Shown here piece by piece: positions 7,078-15,343 of a stretch of DNA of 24,930 nt. Each line of letters begins with the position of its first letter. Position 1 is the first letter of the stretch. A model generated the notes under the pieces. It was not told where the DNA came from, searched no databases, and saw only the letters and a program-made list of their open reading frames with translations. The stretch is from assembly GCA_045113775.1 (NCBI GenBank), contig JBGUJH010000129.1, positions 1-24,930 on the forward strand. The letters run 5' to 3'. The translations under genes were made by a program, and so were the position numbers. This DNA is from CAG-791 sp045113775 (lineage in GTDB: Bacteria; Bacillota; Clostridia; Lachnospirales; Lachnospiraceae).

Positions 7078-8387
7078 TTCTGGCTTGCCTCCCTTACTAA
7101 TCCTTTACCGAGCTTGTTGATGAAGGCCAGCGGACGGCGTGCGGGGCAGACATAAGAGCAGCTGCCGCATTCCATGCACTGCATGATCTTCAGGTCATTG
7201 AGGCGCTTGACATCTCTGGCTTCATAAGCATCCGCAAAACCGGTAGGCAGAAGGTTGAAAGGACATGCGTTGTGGCATCTGCCGCAGCTGATGCACGCAG
7301 TCTCTTCGGGAATCAGTGACTGCTCTTTCGTAAACGCCAGGATCGCGTTGTTGTTCTTAACGATAGGCATTCTGTCAGAGAAGACCGCGCGTCCCATCAT
7401 GGGGCCGCCCATAAGGATCTTGCGGGGCTCTTCCTTGTAACCGCCGCAGAATTCGATCGCGTCATGGATGGATGTGCCGATCGGAAGAAGGACATTCCCG
7501 GGTTTGGCAACGGCGTCGCCATCGATGGTAACTCTCTTCTTTACAAGAGGCATACCGTCCTTAATATACTGTCCGAGGAATGCGACGGATGTGATGTTGG
7601 AGACAATACATCCGAGATCTGCGGGAAGAACGCCTGCGTTGCAGGTCTTTCCTGTTACCTCGTAGATCAGGACACGCTCTGCTCCCTTCGGGTAGCTTGC
7701 CTGCAGCGGGAATGTCTTAATATTCGTGATTCCCTGCTCCGCGAACATCCTGTTGAACAGGTCGATCGCATCCTGCTTGTTGTCCTCGATTCCGATGTAG
7801 CACTCAGGAGCCTGAATATACTTCATGATCATGAGCGCGCCGTCGATAATATTCTGGGCGTCCTCGAGCATGGTCCTGTGGTCGGAAGTGATGAAAGGCT
7901 CACACTCCGCGCCGTTGATGATCAGTGTCATGGGCTCACCGAGGTTCTTGGGATTGAACTTGAGCCAGGTCGGAAAACTTGCGCCGCCCAGACCTACCAG
8001 TCCGCTCTCCTTGACTGCCGCTATAAAACTGGGCTGGTCTGTGATCACCGGAGGCTTAACGGAAGGGTCAATTTCCTGTTTGCCGTCTGACTGTATCACA
8101 ACAAGCGTGTCATAGCCGCCCATGGCATTGCGCTGCGTCTCGATTCCGGTAACGACTCCCGATACGCTCGAATGAACCGGCACATGAAGAAAAGCGTCTG
8201 TGTCACCGATCTTCTGTCCTACAAGGACAGCATCACCTTTTTTGACCAGAGGCTTGCACGGTGCGCCGATATTCTGCGACATCGAGATCTTTACCACATC
8301 CGGGACGGGCATTACCTCTGTCGCACATCCGGCCGTATTCTTATAGTGACCGGCATGTATGCTGTTCAAATGCTTTGCACCAAACAT
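7074..8387 (-). CDS. rnfC: Rnf complex subunit RnfC (NADH-binding)
   Basis: RnfC is the peripheral cytoplasmic subunit that exchanges electrons with NAD(H). The 437-aa protein has the RnfC N-terminal barrel (first ~120 residues), a glycine-rich nucleotide-binding stretch GLVGLGGASFPTWLK near residues 130-145, a SLBB-like segment, and two C-terminal 4Fe-4S motifs, CISCGRCHNACP near 363 and CMECGSCSYVCP near 402. First gene of the operon, with AAAAGGGGGAGCAGCA before the ATG. The order rnfCDGEAB is the one seen in clostridia and acetogens, where the complex drives ferredoxin oxidation, NAD+ reduction and H+ or Na+ export. Which ion is pumped cannot be told from sequence alone. Confidence 0.97.
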   Translation of the reverse strand: MFGAKHLNSIHAGHYKNTAGCATEVMPVPDVVKISMSQNIGAPCKPLVKKGDAVLVGQKIGDTDAFLHVPVHSSVSGVVTGIETQRNAMGGYDTLVVIQSDGKQEIDPSVKPPVITDQPSFIAAVKESGLVGLGGASFPTWLKFNPKNLGEPMTLIINGAECEPFITSDHRTMLEDAQNIIDGALMIMKYIQAPECYIGIEDNKQDAIDLFNRMFAEQGITNIKTFPLQASYPKGAERVLIYEVTGKTCNAGVLPADLGCIVSNITSVAFLGQYIKDGMPLVKKRVTIDGDAVAKPGNVLLPIGTSIHDAIEFCGGYKEEPRKILMGGPMMGRAVFSDRMPIVKNNNAILAFTKEQSLIPEETACISCGRCHNACPFNLLPTGFADAYEARDVKRLNDLKIMQCMECGSCSYVCPARRPLAFINKLGKGLVREASQK

Positions 8388-8435
8388 TGCTGCTCCCCCT
8401 TTTCTGGTTGATTTTAGTTACACTCACATAACAAT

Positions 8436-8464
8436 ATTATAATGCGAAAATGAGGCATTTTGTA
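8436..8464 (-). promoter_or_regulatory. Predicted rnf operon promoter
   Basis: Reading the minus strand, a perfect TATAAT sits at 8436-8441, with TACAAA at 8459-8464 and a 17-base spacer. This is a good -10 box with a poor -35 box, about 50 bases before the rnfC start. The surrounding 190-bp spacer is the most AT-rich part of the window and holds no gene. No strong terminator follows cotH, so read-through into rnf from upstream is also possible. Confidence 0.5.
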
Positions 8465-8467
8465 TAA

Positions 8468-8485
8468 TTGTTAATCTATTAACGC
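8468..8485. promoter_or_regulatory. Putative Rex operator upstream of rnfC
   Basis: The 18-mer TTGTTAATCTATTAACGC agrees with the published Rex consensus TTGTTAAnnnnTTAACAA at 12 of 14 defined positions, and contains the perfect palindrome GTTAAT-CT-ATTAAC (8470-8483). It lies just upstream of the predicted -35 box. Rex is the NADH/NAD+-sensing repressor of fermentation and redox genes in Firmicutes, so control of an NAD-linked Rnf complex would make sense. A weaker second match with a perfect TTAACAA half is at 8524-8541. Confidence 0.5.
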
Positions 8486-8577
8486 TAAATTACTGTTCCA
8501 ATTTGTGAACAATTCCGTTATTTTTATTGCATTTTTAACAAAAAATAATTTTTACTGCTTATTTTGGGTTATTCCGC

Positions 8578-10296
8578 TCATTCTTCTGCCCTGTATTCAT
8601 ACATGCTGTCAAGGAACCGGAACCGCCCTTCGACCCAGTCATAGATCTGTGAACAGGAGGAATTGCTGTCCCCCTGATTCCATATCAAAGCATTTCTCTT
8701 CAAAGCTCCTGCCCTGTTCAGATACGATCTGTTCTCTTCAAACATATCCTGAATATGTTCCGGACTGATTCCCTCAGAACGCCATTTTCTCCACTTGACT
8801 GCCGTGTCTTCCCTGAAGCCGTCTATGATCAGCGCAAGTCTTGCATAACCGTAGTCCCTGTCATAACGGATCTTATAACTGTCCGTAGTTTCCGGTTTAA
8901 ATTTTGTGTTCCCGTTTTCCGGATCCCATGTAAAGTCATCACCGAAAGTATAATTCAGGTCCCAGATCGTCTCATTGAGGGTATATCCCCCTTCCTTATC
9001 TCTGTACGCCGCGATGAACATGTTTTTCCAGGTATTATCTCCCGCCCTCGTCATTTCGCAGAACAGTTCATGAAGGATGAAGTTGTCCCGATTCAGGGAG
9101 ACCCCCGCCCTGTCCATTTCAGTCAGCTCTCCTGTCTCGAACACCATCTCCTGATAGAGCTGGAAAGGGTCATAAATACAGTCCTCTCCCTCCTCTTTGG
9201 GGTATTTGAGAGTCAGGTAAGGGACGCCGTTCTTGTTCAGGATCTCTGTTTTTCCGTTATAATCGATGAGCTCACCCGGAAAACTGATCTCCTCGTACCA
9301 GGTGCCTACCTTGTAAAGGAGATCTCCCGGTCTCATGTCCAATAGTTTTTTATCGACCGGAAACATCAGCCCGTAGACGCCCATATAAGTATTATTTAAG
9401 AAAAGCTCACAGTATTCGATCTCTGAAGAGGCAACAGGACTCTCTTCCATCGCATTGAGTTCTTTCCACAGATCATAACAGATCTTTTCTCTTTCCAGGG
9501 TGCAGTCCGTGCAGAGTGAATTGAGGATCCAGTCGTCGTCAGAACGCATTCCCAGAAAGCTTTTCTTGTCGGAAGAACCCTTTGTCTGATTCAGTTCCAC
9601 CCTGTAGCTCTTTTTATCAAACATCAGAGATGTCGCTCCTCTTACATGGAATGTACAGGATGAATTCTGGTATTGTCCTCTGTACGGGTCAAACACAAGA
9701 ATAGTTCCTGTATATTCTTCCTCTCCTTCGATCACGCCTTCACTATTGGACATACACACAGCCGGAAGCCCTGTAAATACAAGTCTGCATTCTTCATATT
9801 TATCTTCATGGACAACTGCCATTCTCAGTGTGCGTCCTTCCTCTATGATAGACTGCTTATGGTCCGGAGAATCATTCAAAATACAGATCTGCGCTCCGGT
9901 TACGGACGCAGACAAGGTACCCTCCCACTCCGGATTATCGACTGATTGAGGTATATATAGTGTATTATTGTCCCTGTCAAAAGGAATGCTCTGACCTTCC
10001 AACGAGATCACGGAAGGATCAAAATCATATTGCTCTTTTTCTGAAATGATCGACTCGTATTCCGCGCTGCTCAAAAAACAAGCCCGGACAGTCCCTTCCT
10101 GACCGGAAGGGACTGTCGGGGCTTCTTCATTGTTGTCGTGTGCAGGTCCCGGCACTTTTTCATCATTTCCTGCCGCAGCATGTTCCTGCGCGTAATGATC
10201 CCCTGAGGGGGTTTGCAGCATAATGGATCCGGCCAATATAGCCGCTGCTGCAGCACACAGTATTACAGTTATCAAAAGGAGTCCGTCTTTTTTCAT
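8578..10296 (-). CDS. CotH-family protein kinase, membrane-anchored
   Basis: CotH proteins are atypical secreted or surface kinases; the Bacillus example phosphorylates spore-coat proteins. This 572-aa protein has an N-terminal membrane anchor or signal segment (residues 4-28), about 170 residues with a short acidic linker, then a CotH domain with the usual landmarks: FHVRGATSLMFDKKSYRVEL, ILNSLCTDCTLEREKICYDLW, a YMGVYGL stretch, DNTWKNMFIA and the metal-site motif IWDLNYTFGDD. These support a working kinase fold. It is the last gene of the polysaccharide operon. The frame can be read from TTG 10305, but the ATG at 10296 is chosen; neither has a clear ribosome site, and the preceding stop codon (10302-10304) lies 5 bases away, suggesting translational coupling. 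Its substrate is unknown. Confidence 0.85.
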   Translation of the reverse strand: MKKDGLLLITVILCAAAAAILAGSIMLQTPSGDHYAQEHAAAGNDEKVPGPAHDNNEEAPTVPSGQEGTVRACFLSSAEYESIISEKEQYDFDPSVISLEGQSIPFDRDNNTLYIPQSVDNPEWEGTLSASVTGAQICILNDSPDHKQSIIEEGRTLRMAVVHEDKYEECRLVFTGLPAVCMSNSEGVIEGEEEYTGTILVFDPYRGQYQNSSCTFHVRGATSLMFDKKSYRVELNQTKGSSDKKSFLGMRSDDDWILNSLCTDCTLEREKICYDLWKELNAMEESPVASSEIEYCELFLNNTYMGVYGLMFPVDKKLLDMRPGDLLYKVGTWYEEISFPGELIDYNGKTEILNKNGVPYLTLKYPKEEGEDCIYDPFQLYQEMVFETGELTEMDRAGVSLNRDNFILHELFCEMTRAGDNTWKNMFIAAYRDKEGGYTLNETIWDLNYTFGDDFTWDPENGNTKFKPETTDSYKIRYDRDYGYARLALIIDGFREDTAVKWRKWRSEGISPEHIQDMFEENRSYLNRAGALKRNALIWNQGDSNSSCSQIYDWVEGRFRFLDSMYEYRAEE

Positions 10297-10301
10297 TTTA
10301 A

Positions 10302-11636
10302 TCAAAAGTAAACTGTGCCGACAAGATCTCTGCCGCTCTCAGCGATCAGGGCGACCTCTTTTCGAATAGCGATGTAATCAGACTTGCCGATCTGCTCCGC
10401 AAGAATGACGCCTGACAGCTCCTTCAGTCTTCTGAAAGCCTGCGCGTCTTTGTTGAAAGCCGGTACAGCAGTAAATTTGAGGGAATCCTTAACTTCAGCA
10501 GCTTTTCCGTTAAGTTCAGACGCAAGCTTTTCGATCATTTCATCAGATACAGATCCTACAATGCCGATCTCTCCGCCGGCTTTACCTGCCATGCAGTTCT
10601 CAATTCTCGCCATCATGAAGTCCAGTTTGGCTGCTTCATCAGTTTCCTTATCTGTAAAATCAGCCAGCGTCTTCAGGCCGAATTCACCGTCTATCTCTTC
10701 CGGAGAGAGAACAACGCCTTTTTGTATGATCATAACGAGCACTGCTGCCAGAGCCAGAATGATGCCGGCTGCGAATCCGACGATTCCGAGCTTGATGCCG
10801 TTTTTGAGCATATATTTCTTGGAATACTGATCAACAGCTGTGGGTTTTGTAAGACCATTGCTCTGATTTATTGCGTTGTTCAGCTGTGTCTGAAGCTTCG
10901 TCAGAGCTTCCTTCTGCTGAGCCTGGTAGAGCTGTATCTCTGCGTCAAAAACATTTGCAACCCCCTCATTAACCACGGTGAGCGCAAAATTTCCTAGGGG
11001 CGCTAATCCCTTGACTTTCTCATTCAGGATTATGTCGATCAGTTCATCCCGAACCGCTCTGGCCTGCTCCGTATCTTCTCCGTGGACGGTGACCCGCACC
11101 ACGGATCCTGTAGCTAACAGCTTGACAGAAATAAGTTCTCTCATAAATTCAGAACTCATTTCATGATTTTCAGCCACCTTTGTCATTGCATCGCCGTAAC
11201 TGACCTCATCGCTGATCGCATTCATGATCGAGTTAATGGTCGTAGTAGAAAGGGCTGCTTCTCCCGTACTCGTTATCGAAAGCTCGGTAAATGCGCTCGG
11301 ACAGCTGGCAAAGTTCAGATTCATCTTAGGAGAATTATTAATATAATCAATCCTGTCATTTACGCTCTTTTGATAACTGCTGATTGTTTTTTTGTATTGT
11401 TCGACTGAACTGTTATAAGTTTCCAGCTTGGTCTTGTAGGCGTCATATTCCTTGATCATCTGGTCTTTTTTGGAATGGATAGACAGGATCTTATAAGACC
11501 CCAGCAGTCCGCCGAGAATGATTCCCGCAAGAAGGATCACCTTCCACCGTATAAGGGCACAACGCATAAGTTTAGAAAGACTCACCTGCCTTGTGTTCTC
11601 ATCTTCCCTGTAATCATAATACTCTTTCTGTGTCAC
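10302..11636 (-). CDS. Wzz-like chain-length determinant with degenerate BY-kinase-like C-terminus
   Basis: Membrane protein of the polysaccharide co-polymerase type, which sets chain length of exported polysaccharide. Using the 444-aa form, two membrane helices (about 32-51 and 282-304) flank a long extracytoplasmic region rich in predicted coiled coil (52-100 and 230-265). The cytoplasmic tail of about 140 residues resembles the bacterial tyrosine kinase module normally fused or adjacent to Wzz proteins (GEIGIVGSVSDE at its start, DLVGTVYF at its end) but has no Walker A lysine/threonine or Walker B aspartates and no terminal Tyr cluster. Start choice: GTG 11636 has GGAAAGGA seven bases upstream, while ATG 11663 has no visible site; the longer form adds nine residues. 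Confidence 0.75.
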   Translation of the reverse strand: MTQKEYYDYREDENTRQVSLSKLMRCALIRWKVILLAGIILGGLLGSYKILSIHSKKDQMIKEYDAYKTKLETYNSSVEQYKKTISSYQKSVNDRIDYINNSPKMNLNFASCPSAFTELSITSTGEAALSTTTINSIMNAISDEVSYGDAMTKVAENHEMSSEFMRELISVKLLATGSVVRVTVHGEDTEQARAVRDELIDIILNEKVKGLAPLGNFALTVVNEGVANVFDAEIQLYQAQQKEALTKLQTQLNNAINQSNGLTKPTAVDQYSKKYMLKNGIKLGIVGFAAGIILALAAVLVMIIQKGVVLSPEEIDGEFGLKTLADFTDKETDEAAKLDFMMARIENCMAGKAGGEIGIVGSVSDEMIEKLASELNGKAAEVKDSLKFTAVPAFNKDAQAFRRLKELSGVILAEQIGKSDYIAIRKEVALIAESGRDLVGTVYF

Positions 11637-11676
11637 TGTTTTTTCCTTTCCTGCTTTATGCATTCATAAGTGATGC

Positions 11677-12591
11677 TCATTCGGACCGCTCTGATGACCG
11701 TGGAATTGCAAGCGCGATCCCTTCCTTTTCTCTGCTGTGGTCCTTATTCATTTCCTCTGTTGATAAGTCAAAATACTGCATGCTGTCATTTCCCTCAGAA
11801 GCAGTATCCCATGTAAGGTCGGTCTCATGCCAGGAATCGTCCCAATAGACTGTGTTCCAGACATGGGCAGTTCCTTCGCTCTCTCCCGGGATCACTATGC
11901 ACCGGATCCCGCATTCTGACAAAAGATATTTATAGGCAAGCGCGATCCCGTCACATACGCCTATCTTTTCAGTGATGACGCTGTAAGCAGTATGTCCGGA
12001 CTCATAAGAATCGTCGTACAGAGCTTCTCCTTCGTACCGCGTCTGTGAGGCTATCTTTTCATAAATCGCAGCTGCTCTTTCTCTGTCATTATCTGAATCT
12101 TCAATCTCCTGCAGAAAGCCGGCTGCTGCGTTCTCAAATTCCTTTTTCCGGTTGTTGAGATCTTCTTCTGACTCCGAAAGCGGGACAACCGCCACTGCAT
12201 CGGCGAATTCTTCCTGCCCACTGTCAGCAGAGCCCCGGTACCGGTAAGTCCGGCTAAGCCAGAAGACTTCAGGGTGGTCATATAAAAATCCCTGATAAGC
12301 TTCGTCAAGATCCTTTATGGAAATACTTGTGATCTCTCCCTCCTCGTTCCGGACCGGAACCGGCTCTTCATCAAAAGGATTCTCCGCGGCGATCCGGAAT
12401 GCTTCATACGCTGCTTTCTTTACAGGATCAAAGGAATCATAAAACCATTCCTCAGGCCGCTGATCCAGCGTCTCTGTTTTATCCCGGACGGATCGATTCC
12501 CTCCCGATCCGCATCCGGTCAGTGCGGATCCCAGTATGACCGCGATAAGGATCGCCGACGCGAAACGCATCAGTGCAGCCGCCGCTTTCAT
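11677..12591 (-). CDS. Transglutaminase-like domain lipoprotein
   Basis: A 304-aa surface lipoprotein: signal peptide with a textbook lipobox LTGC (Cys27), a charged spacer, then a transglutaminase-like (papain-fold) domain. The catalytic triad is visible as Cys213 in GVCDGIALAYKYLL, His243 in TAHVWNTVYW and Asp258 in WHETDLTWD. Domains of this kind act as cysteine proteases, peptide-bond or crosslinking enzymes in bacterial envelopes; which applies here cannot be told. It starts within the end of the wzx gene (ATGA overlap), with AAGGGAA upstream, and the start codon lies in the loop of a 6-bp hairpin (12582-12587 with 12593-12598). It belongs to the polysaccharide operon, so a role in anchoring or remodelling the polymer or its protein partners is possible. 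Confidence 0.85.
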   Translation of the reverse strand: MKAAAALMRFASAILIAVILGSALTGCGSGGNRSVRDKTETLDQRPEEWFYDSFDPVKKAAYEAFRIAAENPFDEEPVPVRNEEGEITSISIKDLDEAYQGFLYDHPEVFWLSRTYRYRGSADSGQEEFADAVAVVPLSESEEDLNNRKKEFENAAAGFLQEIEDSDNDRERAAAIYEKIASQTRYEGEALYDDSYESGHTAYSVITEKIGVCDGIALAYKYLLSECGIRCIVIPGESEGTAHVWNTVYWDDSWHETDLTWDTASEGNDSMQYFDLSTEEMNKDHSREKEGIALAIPRSSERSE

Positions 12592-14042
12592 GAAGCGGTT
12601 CCCTTCTTTTTCAGGATCTTTCCAAAAACGATCTGTGTTATGAACGAATCATGCAGTGCGATGATCACAATGCAGTATACCGAAAACCCGACTGCCATTT
12701 CAACCAGCAGAGCGATTATATCAGAAGCTATGAATCTGTCAATGATCTTGATCACTGCGAACATGGCGATGCCGGCCGCAAGTTTTTTCCATCCTTCACG
12801 GACGATAGTATCTGCCGTAAGATAGCCATTGCAGAATCTGAAATAGAGGACCGTGATGACCAGTTCGGCGATCAATGACGCCACAATAGCGCCGTATCCC
12901 CAATATCGGGGGATCAGAATAAGGTTCAGGATCAGATTTACGATCGCTCCGATAATGATGAACTTTGCACTGAGCTTTCTGTTTCCGGACGGCGTGTAGT
13001 ACTGAGATCCCAGACAGTTGCTGACGCCGATTATAACGACAATGGGACTCATCAGCATCAGCATGACGACGACCCTGTCATACCCCGGCCCGAGAAATAT
13101 GGGCACAAATCTTTTTGCGATACCGCTCAGCCCGAAACAGATGCCGATCCCCATAAACAGGATATAATTGATAGAATCCTTGATCCTCTCCTTGATCTCA
13201 TCGTATTTCTCTTCTGCGAACAGATATGCGATCCTTGATCCCAGTACCATATTGAGGGATGAGAATGTGAGGGCTTTCATCATATTTATGATCTGCATCG
13301 TGTAGTGATAAAAACCGTTCTCCGCTTTATTCTTAGTGATCACACCGATGAGCGTTCTGTCAAGGACAGTGTAAACACTCGTGGCGATCGAAGGGACGAA
13401 GTAGATCAGAGTCTCGTGAAAATGCTTTCTGAACCGCAAAGTCTTAAAGTCGACTCTTTCTGTAAAGCGCGGCACATAGAGCCACATGGAAAGATTTCCG
13501 ATCATGGTAGACGCAGTGATGATGATTATATAAAGCAGCAGGTCATCCTGTTCCTTTACGAACAGAAACATCAGCACTACGCCGATGAGTTTGCAGGCCG
13601 CGTTCTTGGTCACCGTATACTTGAACTGCTCCATCCCCGCGAAAAACCAGGAGATATCGAACATGGTAGAAAACAGTCCCATCGTCAGTACAAGATAGAT
13701 CACTTTATACTGCGGCGTGAACGCTATAAAGATGAACCAGACGATAATACAGACTGTTGAAGTCATCACCGTCATCAGTTCGATCTCCCAAAAAAGCTTG
13801 CTCCTCAGGGCAATGTCGTCCCGTACTCTCGCGATCTCTCTCGCTCCGTATGAGGCCGTTCCCAGAGCCGCGAACATAGCAAAATATGTCTGTATGGAAT
13901 TTGTATAATCATAAATACCGCTTTGGTCAGGCCCGAGCACTCTCGCCACATAAGGGGCGGTTATGATCGGCAGTATTATCAGCAGCACCTGATAGATGGT
14001 ACTGATCGCGATATTTTTCTTTAAACTAGGCTGCCCGCTCAA
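12588..14042 (-). CDS. Wzx-type polysaccharide flippase
   Basis: Oligosaccharide flippase of the MOP superfamily, moving lipid-linked repeat units across the membrane. The 484-aa protein starts SGQPSLKKNIAISTIYQ, has about fourteen hydrophobic segments, and shows the family stretches PYVARVLGPDQSGIYDY near residues 30-46 and GTASYGAREIARVRDD near 61-76. The start is TTG at 14042, preceded by AGAGGAAACAGA, a good ribosome site at 7-base spacing; there is no alternative Met before residue 53, so the TTG is well supported. It overlaps the end of the Wzy-like gene by 17 bp and the start of the transglutaminase gene by 4 bp. Confidence 0.92.
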   Translation of the reverse strand: MSGQPSLKKNIAISTIYQVLLIILPIITAPYVARVLGPDQSGIYDYTNSIQTYFAMFAALGTASYGAREIARVRDDIALRSKLFWEIELMTVMTSTVCIIVWFIFIAFTPQYKVIYLVLTMGLFSTMFDISWFFAGMEQFKYTVTKNAACKLIGVVLMFLFVKEQDDLLLYIIIITASTMIGNLSMWLYVPRFTERVDFKTLRFRKHFHETLIYFVPSIATSVYTVLDRTLIGVITKNKAENGFYHYTMQIINMMKALTFSSLNMVLGSRIAYLFAEEKYDEIKERIKDSINYILFMGIGICFGLSGIAKRFVPIFLGPGYDRVVVMLMLMSPIVVIIGVSNCLGSQYYTPSGNRKLSAKFIIIGAIVNLILNLILIPRYWGYGAIVASLIAELVITVLYFRFCNGYLTADTIVREGWKKLAAGIAMFAVIKIIDRFIASDIIALLVEMAVGFSVYCIVIIALHDSFITQIVFGKILKKKGTAS

Positions 14043-15294
14043 TCTGTTTCCTCTTAATCTGTTTGAATCTTAGTTTCTTTCTGTGCCATTTCAACAGACC
14101 AAGTGCATACCAGATCGCAAGCAGGGCGGCATTTTCCGATACCGACAGCATGAGGTTGTTGAATATGGAGTACAAAGCGATACACAGCATCCAGATCGCG
14201 AGAACCTGGTCGTTTTCCAGAACTGAAGCATACGTGATAATTGTATAGAATAGAATGATCATGATAAAAACGATCACTCCGTAGCCGAGCAGATTTTTGA
14301 TGTATCCGCTGTCTATGTAGAAATATCTTCCTGTGGAAACGTCTGTATTCTCCTTGATCTGTACTCCAAGCAGATGTACTCCGTAATCTTTGATCCCGAC
14401 AAAAGCGAGACTGATCCGGTAATGACAGAAATCATCCAGTTTCTTCTGCCATGGAATCTGCCAATTATAAAATTTGCACATCAGGAATGTCACCAGGGCA
14501 AATACCCCGTAGCACGAGGAAGCAATGACCCTGTGCCATCTTGTATTACTGACCACGGGAATTTTGAATTTCACCGTGAGTACATACAGTGTTATGAAAA
14601 GCATCCCGATCGCGAAAGGGAATGCTGTATCTGTTACCGCATAAAGCCATATGGAGACTGCTGAAAGAAGGAAGATCAAAGGCCATGATGCGGTCTTACG
14701 CGCCGCGTAATTGCCGCCTCTTCCCCGCCTTCGCGGCTCAGTGTTGACATAGAGGGCACAAAAGATGATGTTATTAAAGTAGATCGAAGGATAAGAAACG
14801 TAGTTGTAGTTCAGGAATTCTCTTACACGATTCTTGTACACATCTTTCTCGAGCTGGAAGATCCCTATCCTGTCGGCCATTACCGGAAGGACCCACAACA
14901 GCGTACAGGCCCACAGCGATACCTTGCAGATCCTTCTGAAGGACACGTCCCTGGCCGCAAAGATCAACAGCAGGACCTGAATGAGGGGCATACCGGTATT
15001 GACTTGCCGCTGAACGACCACAAAAACAGCTGCAGCTGTAATAAATACCGCGGCAGCTCTCATATGCACAGTTTTTTCTGACAGTACGATCTTCACAGCA
15101 AAAATAAGCATGCAAAAATAGCGAACGGCTGTAATAAGTCTCCCGCCAAACAGATCCATAAAGATCGTCCTGCTGATATAAAATTGACTATACCATAGTA
15201 TAAGTCCGATGTAAAAGATGATCTCCTCAGCACTGACTCTGATCCCTCTTATATCGAACTTGACACAATCCTGTTGATAATTATTGATTACCAT
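14026..15294 (-). CDS. Putative Wzy-like polysaccharide polymerase
   Basis: A 422-aa polytopic membrane protein with ten or more hydrophobic helices and low sequence conservation, as usual for Wzy polymerases. A large loop near residues 290-340 contains RISLAFVGIKDYGVHLLG and YFYIDSGYIKNLLGYG; the pattern of an Arg-rich start, an Asp-Ser/Asn-x-Tyr element and a following Gly-rich helix is typical of Wzy-type polymerases in Gram-positive capsule loci. The position between a glycosyltransferase and a Wzx flippase supports the call. Start ATG 15294 has GAGG ten bases upstream. An O-antigen ligase-like role is the main alternative. Confidence 0.75.
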   Translation of the reverse strand: MVINNYQQDCVKFDIRGIRVSAEEIIFYIGLILWYSQFYISRTIFMDLFGGRLITAVRYFCMLIFAVKIVLSEKTVHMRAAAVFITAAAVFVVVQRQVNTGMPLIQVLLLIFAARDVSFRRICKVSLWACTLLWVLPVMADRIGIFQLEKDVYKNRVREFLNYNYVSYPSIYFNNIIFCALYVNTEPRRRGRGGNYAARKTASWPLIFLLSAVSIWLYAVTDTAFPFAIGMLFITLYVLTVKFKIPVVSNTRWHRVIASSCYGVFALVTFLMCKFYNWQIPWQKKLDDFCHYRISLAFVGIKDYGVHLLGVQIKENTDVSTGRYFYIDSGYIKNLLGYGVIVFIMIILFYTIITYASVLENDQVLAIWMLCIALYSIFNNLMLSVSENAALLAIWYALGLLKWHRKKLRFKQIKRKQIERAA

Positions 15295-15312
15295 GTATAT
15301 CCGTCCTCATGT

Positions 15313-15343
15313 AATGAAAGCTTCTGCGTCAGAAGCTTTCATT
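15313..15343. other. Perfect stem-loop spanning the DUF4422 stop codon
   Basis: Bases 15313-15326 pair perfectly with 15330-15343 (14 bp) around the loop CGT. On the minus strand the last codons and the TGA (15329-15331) of the glycosyltransferase gene lie in the 5' arm and loop, 19 bases before the wzy-like start. No U-run follows on the minus strand, so it is not a standard terminator; a processing site, stabilising hairpin or attenuator within the operon is more likely. Confidence 0.7.

Noticed and set aside
6325..7155. 276-codon plus-strand frame over rnfD
   Set aside because: Antisense to a secure gene; composition (many Asp, Arg, His) is that of a reverse-complement shadow of membrane-protein codons.
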